A DNA stretch of 47,500 nt, taken from the NCBI GenBank assembly GCA_002104895.1, contig MCFG01000273.1, positions 1 through 47,500 of the forward strand. The letters run 5' to 3'. Position 1 is the stretch's first letter; every line of letters starts with the position of its first letter. This stretch comes from Anaeromyces robustus (taxonomy: Eukaryota; Neocallimastigomycota; Neocallimastigomycetes; Neocallimastigales; Neocallimastigaceae). The position numbers and the translations under genes were made by a program. Shown here piece by piece: positions 9,701 through 19,639 of this stretch. The notes under the pieces were generated by a model. It was not told the origin of the DNA, did not search any database, and saw only the letters and a program-made list of their open reading frames with translations.

Positions 9701-10910
9701 ACATTTTGGTTTTAAGAAAACATTCTTTCTAACAAACCGTGATTTTTGGTGGCCCTCAATAAAAGAAGATATTAAGGACTATGTGCGTTCTTGCGAAATT
9801 TGTTGCCGCTCAAAAGATACTAAACACAAACCTTATGGATTTTTAAAACCTTTGGAAATTCCAGACCGCCCTTGGACTTGCATTTCAATGGACTTCATAA
9901 CAGATCTTCCCACTTCTAATGGATTTACTTGTATTCTTGTTATAGTAGACAGGTTCACTAAAATGGGTCATTTTATCCCTTTCTCTAATGTTCCTTCTTC
10001 TGAAGACACTGCTAAAGCTTTTATGAACTCAGTATTTCGACTTCATGGACTTCCTAATGAAATTTTAACTGATAGAGGCACCCAATTCACCTCTAAATTC
10101 TGGACTTCCATTTGTAAATCTCTAAAAATCTCTACAACTTTTTCTTCACCATTTCATCATCAAACCAACGGTTTAACGGAGAGGGTGAACTCCGTTGTTG
10201 AACAATTTTTGAGATGCTATTCAAACTTTAAAGGTTCAAACTGGTATGATTATCTATTCCTAGCTGAATTCTGTTACAATAATACAATCCAAGAATCACT
10301 AAAAATTTCTCCCTTTTATGCAAATTATGGTTATAACCCCCGTTTCTCTCCGGCTGTACCAAGCCCTATTGACGTACCTCGTGCAGAAGAATTAACAACA
10401 AACTTATCTGAGCTATTCAAACAACTTAAGGAAAATTTAAAAGAAGCAAGCGCAAAACAAGAAAAATTCGCTAATAAGCACAGAATTCAACCTCCAGAAT
10501 TTAAAGTAAACGACAAGGTCTGGGTTAATAGTTCTCTTATCATTCGAAACAAAAACAAAAAGTTAAAACCAAGAAAATTAGGACCCTACAAAATCATAAA
10601 GAAAATTTCCCCTGTTTCATATAAAATAGAACTTCCTAATGATATTAGAATCCACCCAGTCATCCATGTCTCCGAACTTGAACCTTATTACGAAGATAAA
10701 TTTGGCCGAAAACAAAAACCTCCACCACCAATTAAAATAAACGAAGAAGAAGAATACGAAGTCGAAGAAATCCTTGATAAAAGAAAACATTATGGTAAAA
10801 TCCAATATCTTATAAAATGGAAAGGTTATCCTTTGTCTGAAGCATCTTGGGAACCAGAATCAAACCTGAATTGCCCAGAATTACTCAAAAGCTTTAACAA
10901 ATCGAATTAG
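6738..10910 (+). CDS. Gag-Pol polyprotein of chromovirus with C-terminal chromodomain
   Basis: The single 1390-residue frame encodes the whole retrotransposon machinery. Approximate residue positions: Gag capsid 20-180; zinc knuckle CAYCGSPDHSLDNC near 228-241 (CX2CX4HX4C); aspartic protease with DSGS at 297 and ILGTDW near 370; reverse transcriptase with LRMVVDYRHLN near 515 and YIDD at 621-624; RNase H with ETDSS near 767 and DHQNL; integrase with an HHCC zinc site near 980-1025 and D-D-E residues near 1053, 1112 and 1148 (LTDRGTQF, TERVN); GPY/F block; chromodomain 1339-1390 (YEVEEILDKR, LIKWKGY, WEPESNL) with its aromatic residues present. Such chromodomains bind methylated histone H3 and steer integration. 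No frameshift or stop interrupts it; Gag and Pol must be separated by the protease, as in Tf1. Confidence 0.95.
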   Translation: MEEESFNNPTFKDGFAGDRRYFKGFLAKMDLIFMLYPEKFSEDSLKVAYIISRLYGSAMNWAATLLENHEPCLDNYEEFITRFKATFGTYDSTFVANQKLRTVRQKRLGNAREYILEFNRYADESSWNEEAKMDAFLNGLNDQIATRILEMFPGPRSLFDMQTIASRIDCRLSTHRQFFNQQNKSTNNNNNKHFNKKKNPSNKKTNSFKFHGPLSTEEKERRKRENLCAYCGSPDHSLDNCTRKNKNKTSSTSHITNIESKPVLRPRISDQPDLKLPIFEFQLKVSNISVKTKILLDSGSQLNLMDLYFAKQNNIPYNSETNLPKVAGIGGNQSILGETLPISLKYKNHNCKTKFYIVDLPSYCAILGTDWLYTHNPTINFTNKELSFKSNHCISNCLILPSTFTTFIPPKSEKPEELKKNDELNNKINRSLPTKLRPYKDVFSEIYANELPPHRLYDCEINLLPNTQLFYGPIYPLTEKESKTLKEYIEENLAKGFIRKSKSPGGAPVFFVLKKNGELRMVVDYRHLNEITIRDSYPLPLINDMLEHLVNGKIFSKLDLRSAYNLVRIKKGDEYKTAFTCKYGHFEYLVMPFGLKNAPAVFQHFINDVLEDIIGVFVFCYIDDIIIFSPDLDSHYKHLSEVLKRLRNAGLFAKLEKCEFCVPYLDFLGHRISSEGIFMDPKKVSSILEWPIPMNVKQLQSFLGLANYYRRFIPGFAAITHPLHSLLKKQAKFIWSPETQKAFDEIKLKFATAPVLAYPNRDIPFIVETDSSNFAIGAILSQTSSNDNKIHPVAFFSRSLTASEKNYPIYDKELLAIVESLEHWRHLLKGTSKPFTIFSDHQNLLYQKKPEKMSQRLVRWALFLSEFNFKITYRAGSANGKADALSRRPDYASNEEELASDIPFTVLRPENFCTMIAFVSLNDQILNEYKNDKFYQENLSKLNSGQNSTKSNGFSISNNFLLFKGKIYVPPNCRSSVLNTCHDSPSAGHFGFKKTFFLTNRDFWWPSIKEDIKDYVRSCEICCRSKDTKHKPYGFLKPLEIPDRPWTCISMDFITDLPTSNGFTCILVIVDRFTKMGHFIPFSNVPSSEDTAKAFMNSVFRLHGLPNEILTDRGTQFTSKFWTSICKSLKISTTFSSPFHHQTNGLTERVNSVVEQFLRCYSNFKGSNWYDYLFLAEFCYNNTIQESLKISPFYANYGYNPRFSPAVPSPIDVPRAEELTTNLSELFKQLKENLKEASAKQEKFANKHRIQPPEFKVNDKVWVNSSLIIRNKNKKLKPRKLGPYKIIKKISPVSYKIELPNDIRIHPVIHVSELEPYYEDKFGRKQKPPPPIKINEEEEYEVEEILDKRKHYGKIQYLIKWKGYPLSEASWEPESNLNCPELLKSFNKSN

Positions 10911-11225
10911 GAAACTTAAAACTTCGAAAATGAATCTTAAAAAAATATATGATTATTATTATTATACATTAATTTTATTATTAATATCAATATCAAAACT
11001 ATTAATATCAATATTTAATTATTACTTACTAATATCAATAAATTTATCAATATCAATATTTTCCTATTTATATTCATGTATTCTTTATTAATATCCATGT
11101 AACTTATCAATATTCATGTATCAATTTTTACACCTATAGTTTTAAAATTTTTGTTTAAAATTTTCTTAGTTTAGTTTAGCCTAATTTTAAGATTCGTCTG
11201 GTATCCGAATCCTAGAGGAGGACCA
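10911..11225 (+). other. 3' UTR with conserved hairpin and polypurine tract
   Basis: TTAATATCAA-type repeats lead to a conserved 54-nt end (11172-11225) shared with 2381-2434. In it GATTCG (11191-11196) pairs with CGAATC (11206-11211) around a 9-nt loop. The polypurine tract AGAGGAGGA is at 11214-11222, three bases before the LTR; it would prime plus-strand DNA synthesis. Confidence 0.8.
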
Positions 11226-11821
11226 TGTAACGAATCCTAGAATTAGTAAAATAGTAACCATGGCCTAGTGGTTAGTCACTAGGACCATCAGGGCAAACGC
11301 TCTGGGTTCGACCCACACTAGTTCCAAATTTTATAAAAAAAAAATTTTTATTTTAAAATTTAATTACAAATTTCTGTATTTTATTCTGTATTTGTTTCTG
11401 TATTTTATTTCTGTATTTCTTCATAGAATTGCATGGAATAAAATTAGAAACTTTAAGAAAAAATTTTATAATATTTCTTTATTTTTCTATAAGATTCATT
11501 TTCAATCGAAAAATCTAAGTTTCTAGCATTTTTCATTATTTTTTATATACTTTTATTTTTAAAACTATTTTTCCGAAAAAACTATAAATAGGTGTAAAAT
11601 TTTACAAAGAAAATATTTTTTAAAATCGCACTTTTATTAACTAATTAGTTTATAAGTAATTTGAAATATTACATTACTAATTGTTAATAAATAATATTTT
11701 AATAATTTAATAAATTAATAAAACAAGATCTCAAAAAACAAATTCAATTACTTATAAATATTATTACGAACCTATTGTGTTACAAAACAAAAGACAATCT
11801 TATCCCATTAGGATTGTTACA
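11226..11821 (+). mobile_element. 3' LTR of complete chromovirus, 596 bp
   Basis: It has the same length as, and no visible difference from, the 5' LTR, starting TGTAACGAATCC after the polypurine tract and ending GATTGTTACA. It is followed by ATACC, the right copy of the target duplication (11822-11826). The donor copia sequence resumes at that point. Confidence 0.95.
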
Positions 11822-12055
11822 ATACCCAAGAAAATCCCTTCTGCAGAATTGATATCGAATTTTGATTTTTTATTTTGGATGTTATTATAAAATGATTTAC
11901 AACCGAAAACTTTGATTTTAGATAGATCGACTTTTTTGTTATAAAATATCTCGTTCGGAATTAGGTTTGATATGCTACTTCTGGGAGTAATATTGTATAG
12001 ATGGTTGGCATAGATAATAGCGAAAGACCAGAAGTCTAAACTGAGTTTTGCCCAA
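11822..12055 (-). pseudogene. Copia integrase, middle fragment
   Basis: On the minus strand it continues LLYW at 12591 with AKLSLDFWSFAIIYANHLYN, then LSKIKVFGCKSFY and SAEGIFLG. These are the standard copia integrase blocks after the catalytic core (DFWxxAxxxAxYLxN; LRVFGCxxY; GIFLGY). The piece is open in one frame and ends at the chromovirus insertion. Its two neighbours continue it exactly on either side, at 12587 and at 4523. Confidence 0.85.
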
Positions 12056-12586
12056 TGTAACGAAACTCATAATCAATAAATTAGTAACCATGGTTTAGTG
12101 GTTAAATACTATGACCATCGAGCTGAACTCCTTGGGTTCGACTCACACTCATTCTCAATTTATAAAAAAAATTTTTTTATTTTAAGAAAAATTTATTATT
12201 AATTTCTGTATTTTATTTCTGTATTTTATTTCTGTATTTTATCATAGAAATTAATAGAATAAAATCAGAAATTTTCGGATAAAAATTTTTTATAATTTAT
12301 CCTTTTTCCATAAGATTCTTTTTTATCAAAAAAATTTAAGTTTCGAGAACTTTTTAGAAATTTTTATTATTTTCAAAAAAATATAAATAGGTGTAAAATT
12401 CATTAATAAAATATTTTTAAATTCGTGCTTTTATTAATTAGTTTATAAGTAATTTGAAATATTATAATAACTAATTAATAATTAATATTTATACTTTAAA
12501 ATTAATAAAACTTATTTCTAACAAAACATATTTATTTTAAATTACTTTATTGTTTATAAACCTATTGTGTAAAAGCAAACGTTACA
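12056..12586 (+). mobile_element. Solo LTR in copia integrase, 531 bp
   Basis: It starts TGTAACGAAACTC and ends AACGTTACA. It is flanked by an exact 5-bp duplication CCCAA (12051-12055 and 12587-12591). The tRNA-like hairpin block (near 12086-12155), a TATAAATAGG box near 12382 and the GTGCTTTTATT start motif near 12425 are in the same order as in the other LTRs. It is diverged from the intact element and therefore older. Confidence 0.9.
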
Positions 12587-13619
12587 CCCAATATAACAGT
12601 GTCTTGGCGGAGTTGACTATTGTCTGGTTGAATCTTTCGGCTATCCCATTATTTTCTGGATTGTAGGGTGGAGAGAATATTTTCTTGATCCCATTTCTCC
12701 TACAATACTTCTTGATTTTTGAGTTGTTGAACTCTCTACCATTGTCGCTTTTGAAAAATTTCACTTTATTGTTGTAGTGGTTATCTAAGTACTTGAGAAA
12801 ATATAAAATAGTATTAGTGGCTTCTGATTTTTCCTTTAATAAAAAGACCCATGATTTTCTGCTAAACTCATCAATAAATGTAATGATATATTTCATTCCA
12901 TCTATTGAGGCTGGTTTAATTGGTCCCATGATATCTGAGTGAATGGTTTCTAGGACTCTAGATGCCTTCGGGGTGGTTTTGTTATGTGGATGTCTCTTCA
13001 TTTTGGAGATATCACATTCCTTGCAATTTGTTTCTTTATCTTCATGTAATTCTAGGTAATTATTGATATCCTTAAAATAGAAATGTCCTAATCGGTTGTG
13101 CCAGATCTTTAGGTTGTCACCGGTCTCTGTAGAATTAATGTTGGAGTTTGAACTAGTGAGTTTTATTCTGGCTATATTGTAATTGTCTGGTACAATTTGG
13201 GCAATGATGGTGTTATTTTCATTGGTTAAATTTAGGTAAGTCTTATTGTTGACACTTTTAATATTTGAAAATATGCCCATTTTTGCCAGTTTAATACCGC
13301 TGATTAAGTTTTTATTAATGTCCTTTGAGTAGAGGACTTTATCCAGGACTATCTCGTAACCGTTAATTTTCCCACGAAATGTACCATAACCTTCAAAGAC
13401 GCAGGTAGAATTGTTGGCACAACTCATAGTGATTTTTTCTTCCTTAAAATTTTCTAAAAGGCCCCTCTCGTTGGTGATATGTTCACTTGCACCAGTATCG
13501 AAGGTCCAGGTTGACTCATTTTGGTCACGTGATATTTTAGAAAATAAATTTGACAAAACTTCTTCGTTTTGATCGGGAGACACGTTTTCTACTGGTTTGG
13601 AACCATCTTCAAAATTCAC
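12587..13619 (-). pseudogene. Copia Pol: protease and integrase N-terminal part (interrupted)
   Basis: The minus-strand frame has an aspartic protease active site WTFDTGASEHIT, then an integrase zinc site (WHNRLGH ... CKECD), then the catalytic core with HSDIMGP, KFFKSDNGREF and ENNGIAERFN, supplying D, D and E. The frame ends because a solo LTR is inserted after LLYW; beyond it the integrase continues at 12055. It overlaps the gag frame by about 20 nt in the -1 frame, with no ATG. It was presumably made as a Gag-Pol fusion by -1 frameshifting at an AAAAA run just before the gag stop. Otherwise undamaged in this segment. Confidence 0.88.
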
Positions 13620-14728
13620 GTGATAATTTTTGATTGGTTATCGTTAATGTCTACAGTACATAAATCTATGTTGTGTTCATCTTCTTTATTTTGGTCATGT
13701 GATCCATACTCAATATTTCCAATGGGTTCTCCAAACATTTCTTTTATTTCTTCATAACAAGGCGTGAATTCTCTTCTGTTGCTTGGTTCAATGTTGTATG
13801 TTCCACGTTTGTAGTGGTTTGTTTCCTTCTTATTGTCGTTTTTATGTTTCTTGTAGTGGTTGCTAAATTTTGAACGGTGATTAGGTCTGTTGGTTCCGCG
13901 TGGATTAAAGTAACAATCCTTTGCAATATGGCCTTTATTAAAACAGATAATGCAGTATTTGTTGTTTTTATTTAAATTCCTATCATTTGTTTGTTTTTTG
14001 TTTTTACCGGTTTCCACGTTGTCTATGTCCATTGGGTCATAGCAATCCTTGAAATCCGGAGTGTTTGTATTTTGGCTATAATTTGAAGAGGAAGGTCTTC
14101 TGCTTCGGCTTTGGTTAGTTCCTCTGTCAAACTTGTACATATAAATCATGTATTTATTTTTAATTTCTTTATAAAAATCTTCCACAGTTAATTCTGAGCT
14201 GAAATTAACCCTTTGTTGTAATGATGCTGGTAAAGCATCATACATGATACTTAATTTCTCCATATCGGAAGGGTTCATCAAGGAATTGCTCAGAAGTCGA
14301 AAAAGTTCTTTCATTTCATTGATCACATCCATTGTTTCTTGGATGTGTTTTGCGCGGATGCTATATAATCTGTTCATCCACATACCATGAAAGGCAGATT
14401 CGTCTCTTTGGTAAAGAGCCTTAAGTTTATCCATTTTACTTTTAGCACATGGGCAGTCTTTAATGTACATCTTTACCATGTCAGAGACATTTGAGAATAT
14501 GACAGTACATGCGGCGGCGTCGTTTGCGATAGTATCTTGGTTTCTTGCAACTTCTTCCTTGGTTAGTTTACTACCCCTTTCCGGAGTGATCATTAGCTCA
14601 TTTAATTCATATTTAATATACTTATGAAGTTTTTTGGACTTAAGATAGTCTTCAATAGTAGCAAACCATATTGGAAAGTTGGTGGCTCCTTGTAACTTTT
14701 CTTTTTCAGAAAGACGAAATTCGGACAT
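13616..14728 (-). CDS. Copia-type Gag protein
   Basis: This 370-residue protein has the Ty1/copia Gag plan. An N-terminal capsid-like region (FPIWFATIEDYLKSKKLHKY, the usual copia Gag DUF4219/UBN2-type start) covers roughly residues 10-190. A basic linker follows, then a single zinc knuckle YCIICFNKGHIAKDCYF (CX2CX4HX4C) near 260-275, then a polar tail. The ATG lies 60 nt downstream of the candidate 5' LTR, a normal spacing. Its last 20 nt overlap the pol frame. The frame is intact although the rest of the element is dead, so it may still be transcribed, but a protein product is doubtful. Confidence 0.85.
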   Translation of the reverse strand: MSEFRLSEKEKLQGATNFPIWFATIEDYLKSKKLHKYIKYELNELMITPERGSKLTKEEVARNQDTIANDAAACTVIFSNVSDMVKMYIKDCPCAKSKMDKLKALYQRDESAFHGMWMNRLYSIRAKHIQETMDVINEMKELFRLLSNSLMNPSDMEKLSIMYDALPASLQQRVNFSSELTVEDFYKEIKNKYMIYMYKFDRGTNQSRSRRPSSSNYSQNTNTPDFKDCYDPMDIDNVETGKNKKQTNDRNLNKNNKYCIICFNKGHIAKDCYFNPRGTNRPNHRSKFSNHYKKHKNDNKKETNHYKRGTYNIEPSNRREFTPCYEEIKEMFGEPIGNIEYGSHDQNKEDEHNIDLCTVDINDNQSKIIT

Positions 14729-14788
14729 GTCAATTGTTTTAAAGTGATTACTAGTAATTTGAAAATGCTCAGAATGAGACTCTTAATC

Positions 14789-14986
14789 TGTTATGTTTTA
14801 TTAAAAGTTTATTTATTAAAAATAATAAAAAGGTAATTACAATGAATAAAATGTATCAAGCCATAAAGTATTTATACAAAAATTTGTGGCTAATATGTAT
14901 TATTAATATACATTTACACGAATATTCTTAGAATGTAAATTACTAATGTATTACTAATTAAAAATAAACTATTACTAATGTTAACA
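14789..14986 (-). mobile_element. Candidate 5' LTR of the copia element, 198 bp
   Basis: On the minus strand it begins TGTTAACATTAG and ends AAACATAACA, giving TGTTA/TAACA inverted ends as in many copia LTRs. A TATA box (TATAAATAC) lies inside near 14874-14866. The gag ATG follows 60 nt downstream. The partner 3' LTR is missing because the element is truncated on the left, so the ends rest on these signs alone. Confidence 0.55.
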
Positions 14987-16146
14987 ATTTATTTATTTAT
15001 TAATTATTATTTATTTTTTTTTTAAAAAAAAAAAAAAAGGAAGGATTCTTTGATTATTTAACATTGTTTTAAAAAATTATTTAATTTATCATTAAATAAA
15101 TAAATATTTATCTTATTTAAAAATATTTAAAAGTTTTTTTTTTTTAATACAATAAAAACAATAAAAATGATAGATAAATAAGAATAATAAATAATAAATA
15201 ATTAATAATAAATTATGATATAATAATAAATAATAAATAATAACATATAGTAAATAATGATACAACAAATAATGTTATAGTAAATAGTAAATAAATAATA
15301 ATAAATAATGATATAATAATGAATAATGATATAATAATAAATAATGATATAATAATAATTAATATATTATATAATAATTTATAATATATATTAATTTCAA
15401 AACTTGTTTAAACCGTTAATGACAAAGAATATAATTATAAAAACAAAAAAAAATGTTAAATAGAAAAAAAAAGAAAGAATTAAAAGGTTTTAACTTTATA
15501 TATATATATATATTTAATGAATAAAAACTAAAATATGATGAGATAAAAAATAAAAAATAAGTTAAAATTAACTTATTACTATAAAATATAATATTTCAGT
15601 TATTCTTATAGTAAAGGTAAAAAAAGTACCTTATAATTTAATTTATTTAATAAAAGCATTATATTTTGTATGTTTTAATCATGTCAAAATTTTTAATATT
15701 TTATTATAAAGTATATTTAAAGTAATATAATATAATATTGTATAATATTTTTATAATTATTAAATTTTGATTCACTATATTTTACCTAAAATATAATTGA
15801 AAAGGTCACGTCACAATAGCATTTAGTTAAGATATTGAGTTGAAACGAACATTAATAAATATTTAGATATAATAAATTACTACTATGTAATATTATCTCT
15901 AATTTTTTTTTATATATAAAAGAAAACCTATATACATATACCTATAATTACATATTACATATTATTTATAATTTAAATAATAATAATAATTGATAATAAA
16001 AGTATATTAATAAATAATAATTTTTTTTTAATTAATAAATATAATTAATAATCAATTTTATAATTGTTCAAAATATATATAAAAAAATCTATTTTTCATA
16101 TTAATATACTTTTATTAATACAAAAATTATTATTTATATTATTGTT

Positions 16147-16233
<87 letters not shown>

Positions 16234-17757
16234 GTTATTCATTATTCATTTATTATTATTAATTATTCATTTATTATTATTATATGTACATAGATACATA
16301 GATTACATAGAATGTTACATCTATACTTTTAATTTATAATTTTTCCAGGTAAATATTAAAATTTATCCCATGAATATCTCAATAATAATAAATAGATAAA
16401 TAAATAATAAATAAATAAATAATAAATAATATATAATAAATAAATAAATAATAAATAAATAATTAAATAAATTGTAACAATGATAATAATAAAAATTAAA
16501 AGGAAAAATGGATAAAAAACAAAAAAACAAAATATAAAAATTTAATTTTATTTAAGGAGGTTTTTGTTTTTTTTTAATATTTTATTTGTTTCATATTTAT
16601 GTTATTTACATTTAATTAAAGTATCATTTTCATTTTATTTTTTTTTTCTATTTGTTTCATATTTTCATATTTATGTTTTTTTTTTTTTTTTTTTTTTTTA
16701 TTTTATTGTTGGTTTTTTAATGTCATATATTAATGTTTTATTTTATTTTATTTTACTTTTATTTTATTATATTTTATTATATATTTGATTTGTTTCATAT
16801 TATTTAATATTTTAGTACTTTTTTAATCATATAAAAATATTTATTTATTATATTATTTTATTACTGTAAAATATAACAAATTATAATAAATTATAATAAA
16901 TGGTTTAATACATTTTTTTTTTTATTTTATTTTATTTTATTTAGAGATATTAATTTATTTCCTTTCTAAATGTACCATTACAACTAATTTTATTATAATA
17001 ATATTAAAATAATAAGAGACATTCTATAAAATAATTATATCTTCTTTTTTTTTTGTTTTTTTAGAAGATATTTTTTAAATAACAAAATTCTTTTTTAACT
17101 TTTTTTAATATTATAAATGATAACAAAAAAAAAAAAGGAAAAAAAAAAAAAAAACACATGAACTTTGAAAGTTAAATGTTAATATATAACTACTTAGAAA
17201 AAATAATATTTGTACAACATATATACATTATTATAAATAGATTTTTTTATCATAAGTAGTTATATATATTTAACTTTATATATATATTAGAAATAATAAG
17301 TAAAGAGTAATATTCATAATAACAAATATAGTAACTTTTCATTAATAAAATAAATTATTACATTTACTAGAATTCAGTAAAAAAATATAAAAAAATAAAA
17401 AATAAAAAATAAAAAATAAAAAATAAAAAATAAAAAAAAAAGCTTTAATTAAAAATGTCAAGAAATAAAAAAAAAATAGTAATAAGTAATCTTCTATATA
17501 CATAATATATAATTAATTTTTTTTTCCTTTTATAAAAAAAAATATTAAAATCTAAAAATTAAAATGAATATAAAACCAAGTAAAGTATTAAGTTTTATCA
17601 GTAAGAGGTTGCCTCCTAATTTGTAATTATGCATATTACTTTCTGATTATATTTATATATATTTATATATTTAATAGAAGTAACAAATGAACTTAAAAAG
17701 ATATATTTTTTATATATACCATTAATAATAAAGTAAAAAATTAAAAAAATCATTTAT
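14987..17757. other. AT-rich intergenic DNA without recognisable genes
   Basis: Both strands show only short, low-complexity frames (poly-Phe, Tyr and Ile). It includes ATAAT-type repeats (15180-15370), (TTTA)n at 16146-16230 and poly(T) runs. Two slightly GC-richer spots, near 15790-15850 and 17580-17640 (with GAGG/CCTC pairing), have no assignable function. Confidence 0.75.
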
Positions 17758-18132
17758 AATAAATAATAATAATAATAATAATAAATAATAAATAATAATA
17801 ATAAATAATAATAATTAAAATTAATAATGATAATTTATAATAATAATAATATTTAATAAATAATAATAATAATAATAATATTTAATAAATAATAATAATA
17901 ATAATAATAATAATTAATAATAGTTAATAATAGTAATAGTAATATTTAATAATAATAATATTTAATAATAATATTTAATAACAATAATAATAATAATAAT
18001 AATAATAATAATTAATAATTAATAATAATAGTTAATAATAATAATATTTAATAATAATAAATAATAAATAATAAGAAGAAGAAATAATAATAAATAATAA
18101 ATAATAAGAAGAAGAAATAATAATAAATAATA

Positions 18133-18198
<66 letters not shown>

Positions 18199-18290
18199 TA
18201 TAAATAATAAATAATAAATAATAAATAATAATAATAATAAATAATAATAAATAATAAATAATAATAATAATAATAAATAATAATAATATA
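17758..18290. repeat. (AAT)n microsatellite, interrupted, about 530 bp
   Basis: Long arrays of AAT/TAA triplets are broken by AATAAAT and AAGAAG variants, with the longest pure run near 18136-18198. Apparent Tyr/Ile-rich frames on the minus strand are a product of the repeat. Confidence 0.9.
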
Positions 18291-18465
18291 GTTTTTTTTG
18301 ATTCTTTTTTTTTCCTCAAAGTTTATGTATTTTTCAAAATTTTTTCTCAACTAAAACACTATTAAATTTAATTTCTGGATGTTCATATAATATATATATA
18401 TAAAGTAATACTTTCAACACTAACAACAAAACAAAAAAAAAAAAAAACTGACAATAAATTACCTT

Positions 18466-19636
18466 CAATACTTTCAAACACTCTCAATATAATAAAAATA
18501 AAAAGGAATTGACTATAATGTTCTTGCAATACTTTCAGACACTCTCAATATAATAAAAACAAAAAGGAATTGACTATAATTTACCTTCAATACTTTCAAA
18601 CACTCTCAATAAAATAAAAACAAAAAGGAATTGACTATAATTTACCTTCAATACTTTCAAACACTCTCAATAAAATAAAAATAAAAAAGAATTAACTATA
18701 ATTTACCTTCAATACTTTAAAATACTCTCAATATAATAAGAATAAAAAGGAATTGATTATGATGTTCCTACAATACTTTCAGCAATAAAATAAAAATAAA
18801 AAGGAATTGAATATAATGTTCTTGCAATACTTTCAAACACTCTCAATATAATAAAAATAAAAAGGCATCGAATATAATGTTCTTACAAAACTTTTCAAAC
18901 ACTCTCAATAAAATAAAAAAATAAAAAGGAATTGACTATAATGTTCTTGCAATACTTTCAGACACTCTCAATATAATAAAAACAAAAAGGAATTGACTAT
19001 AATTTACCTTCAATACTTTCAAACACTCTCAATAAAATAAAAATAAAAAAGAATTAACTATAATTTACCTTCAATACTTTAAAATACTCTCAATAAAATA
19101 AAAATAAAAAGGAATTGAATATAATGTTTCTTCAATACATTCAAATATTCTCAATAAAATAAAAATAAAAAGGAATTGACTATAATGTTCTTGCAATACT
19201 TTCAAACACTCTCAATAAAATAAAAAAATAAAAAAGAATTGACTATAATGTTCCTGCAATACTTTCAAACACTCTCAATATACTATATAATAAAAAGGAA
19301 TTGACTATAATTTACCTTCAATACTTTCAAACACTCTCAATATAATAAAAATAAAAAGGAATTGACTATAATTTACCTTCAATACTTTCAAATACTCTCA
19401 ATAAAATAAAATAAAAAGGAATTGACTATAATGTTCCTGCAATACTATCAAACATTCTCAATATACAATATAATAAAAAGGAATTGACTATAATGTTCCT
19501 GCAATACTTTCAAACATTCTCAATATAATAAAAATAAAGAGGAATTGACTATAATGTTCTTGCAATACTTTCAAACACTCTCAATAAAATAAAAAAATAA
19601 AGAGGAATTGACTATAATATTCTTGCAATACTTTCA
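18466..19636. repeat. 61-bp minisatellite, about 20 units
   Basis: Units start CAATACTTTCAAACACTC, continue with an AATAAAATAAAAA stretch and end GGAATTGACTATAAT plus either GTTCTTG or TTACCTT. Unit starts were counted at 18466, 18527, 18588, 18649, 18710 and 18771, each 61 apart, then 18825 after a 7-bp deletion; the last is near 19626. The two endings alternate in blocks, suggesting duplication of multi-unit segments. No long frame runs through it. Confidence 0.9.
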
Positions 19637-19639
19637 TAT

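Larger units (their letters stand above)
4524..11821 (+). mobile_element. Complete Ty3/gypsy chromovirus (Tf1/sushi-like), 7298 bp
   Basis: The element has a pair of 596-bp LTRs, an ATACC duplication, a self-complementary primer-binding site, a 1.6-kb leader, one intact gag-pol frame of 1390 codons ending in a chromodomain, a short 3' UTR and a polypurine tract. Every part needed for transposition is present and unbroken, so it is potentially active. It sits in the opposite orientation to the copia element whose integrase gene it splits. The single gag-pol frame, C-terminal chromodomain and apparent self-priming match the fungal and vertebrate Tf1/sushi group. Confidence 0.93.

Noticed and set aside
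18032-18319. Tyr/Ile-rich 95-codon frame on the minus strand
   Set aside because: It is a translation of the (AAT)n microsatellite; there is no non-repetitive protein sequence.
18466-19636. CRISPR-like array
   Set aside because: Repeats are directly adjacent 61-bp units without distinct spacers, in a eukaryotic intergenic region; it is a minisatellite.
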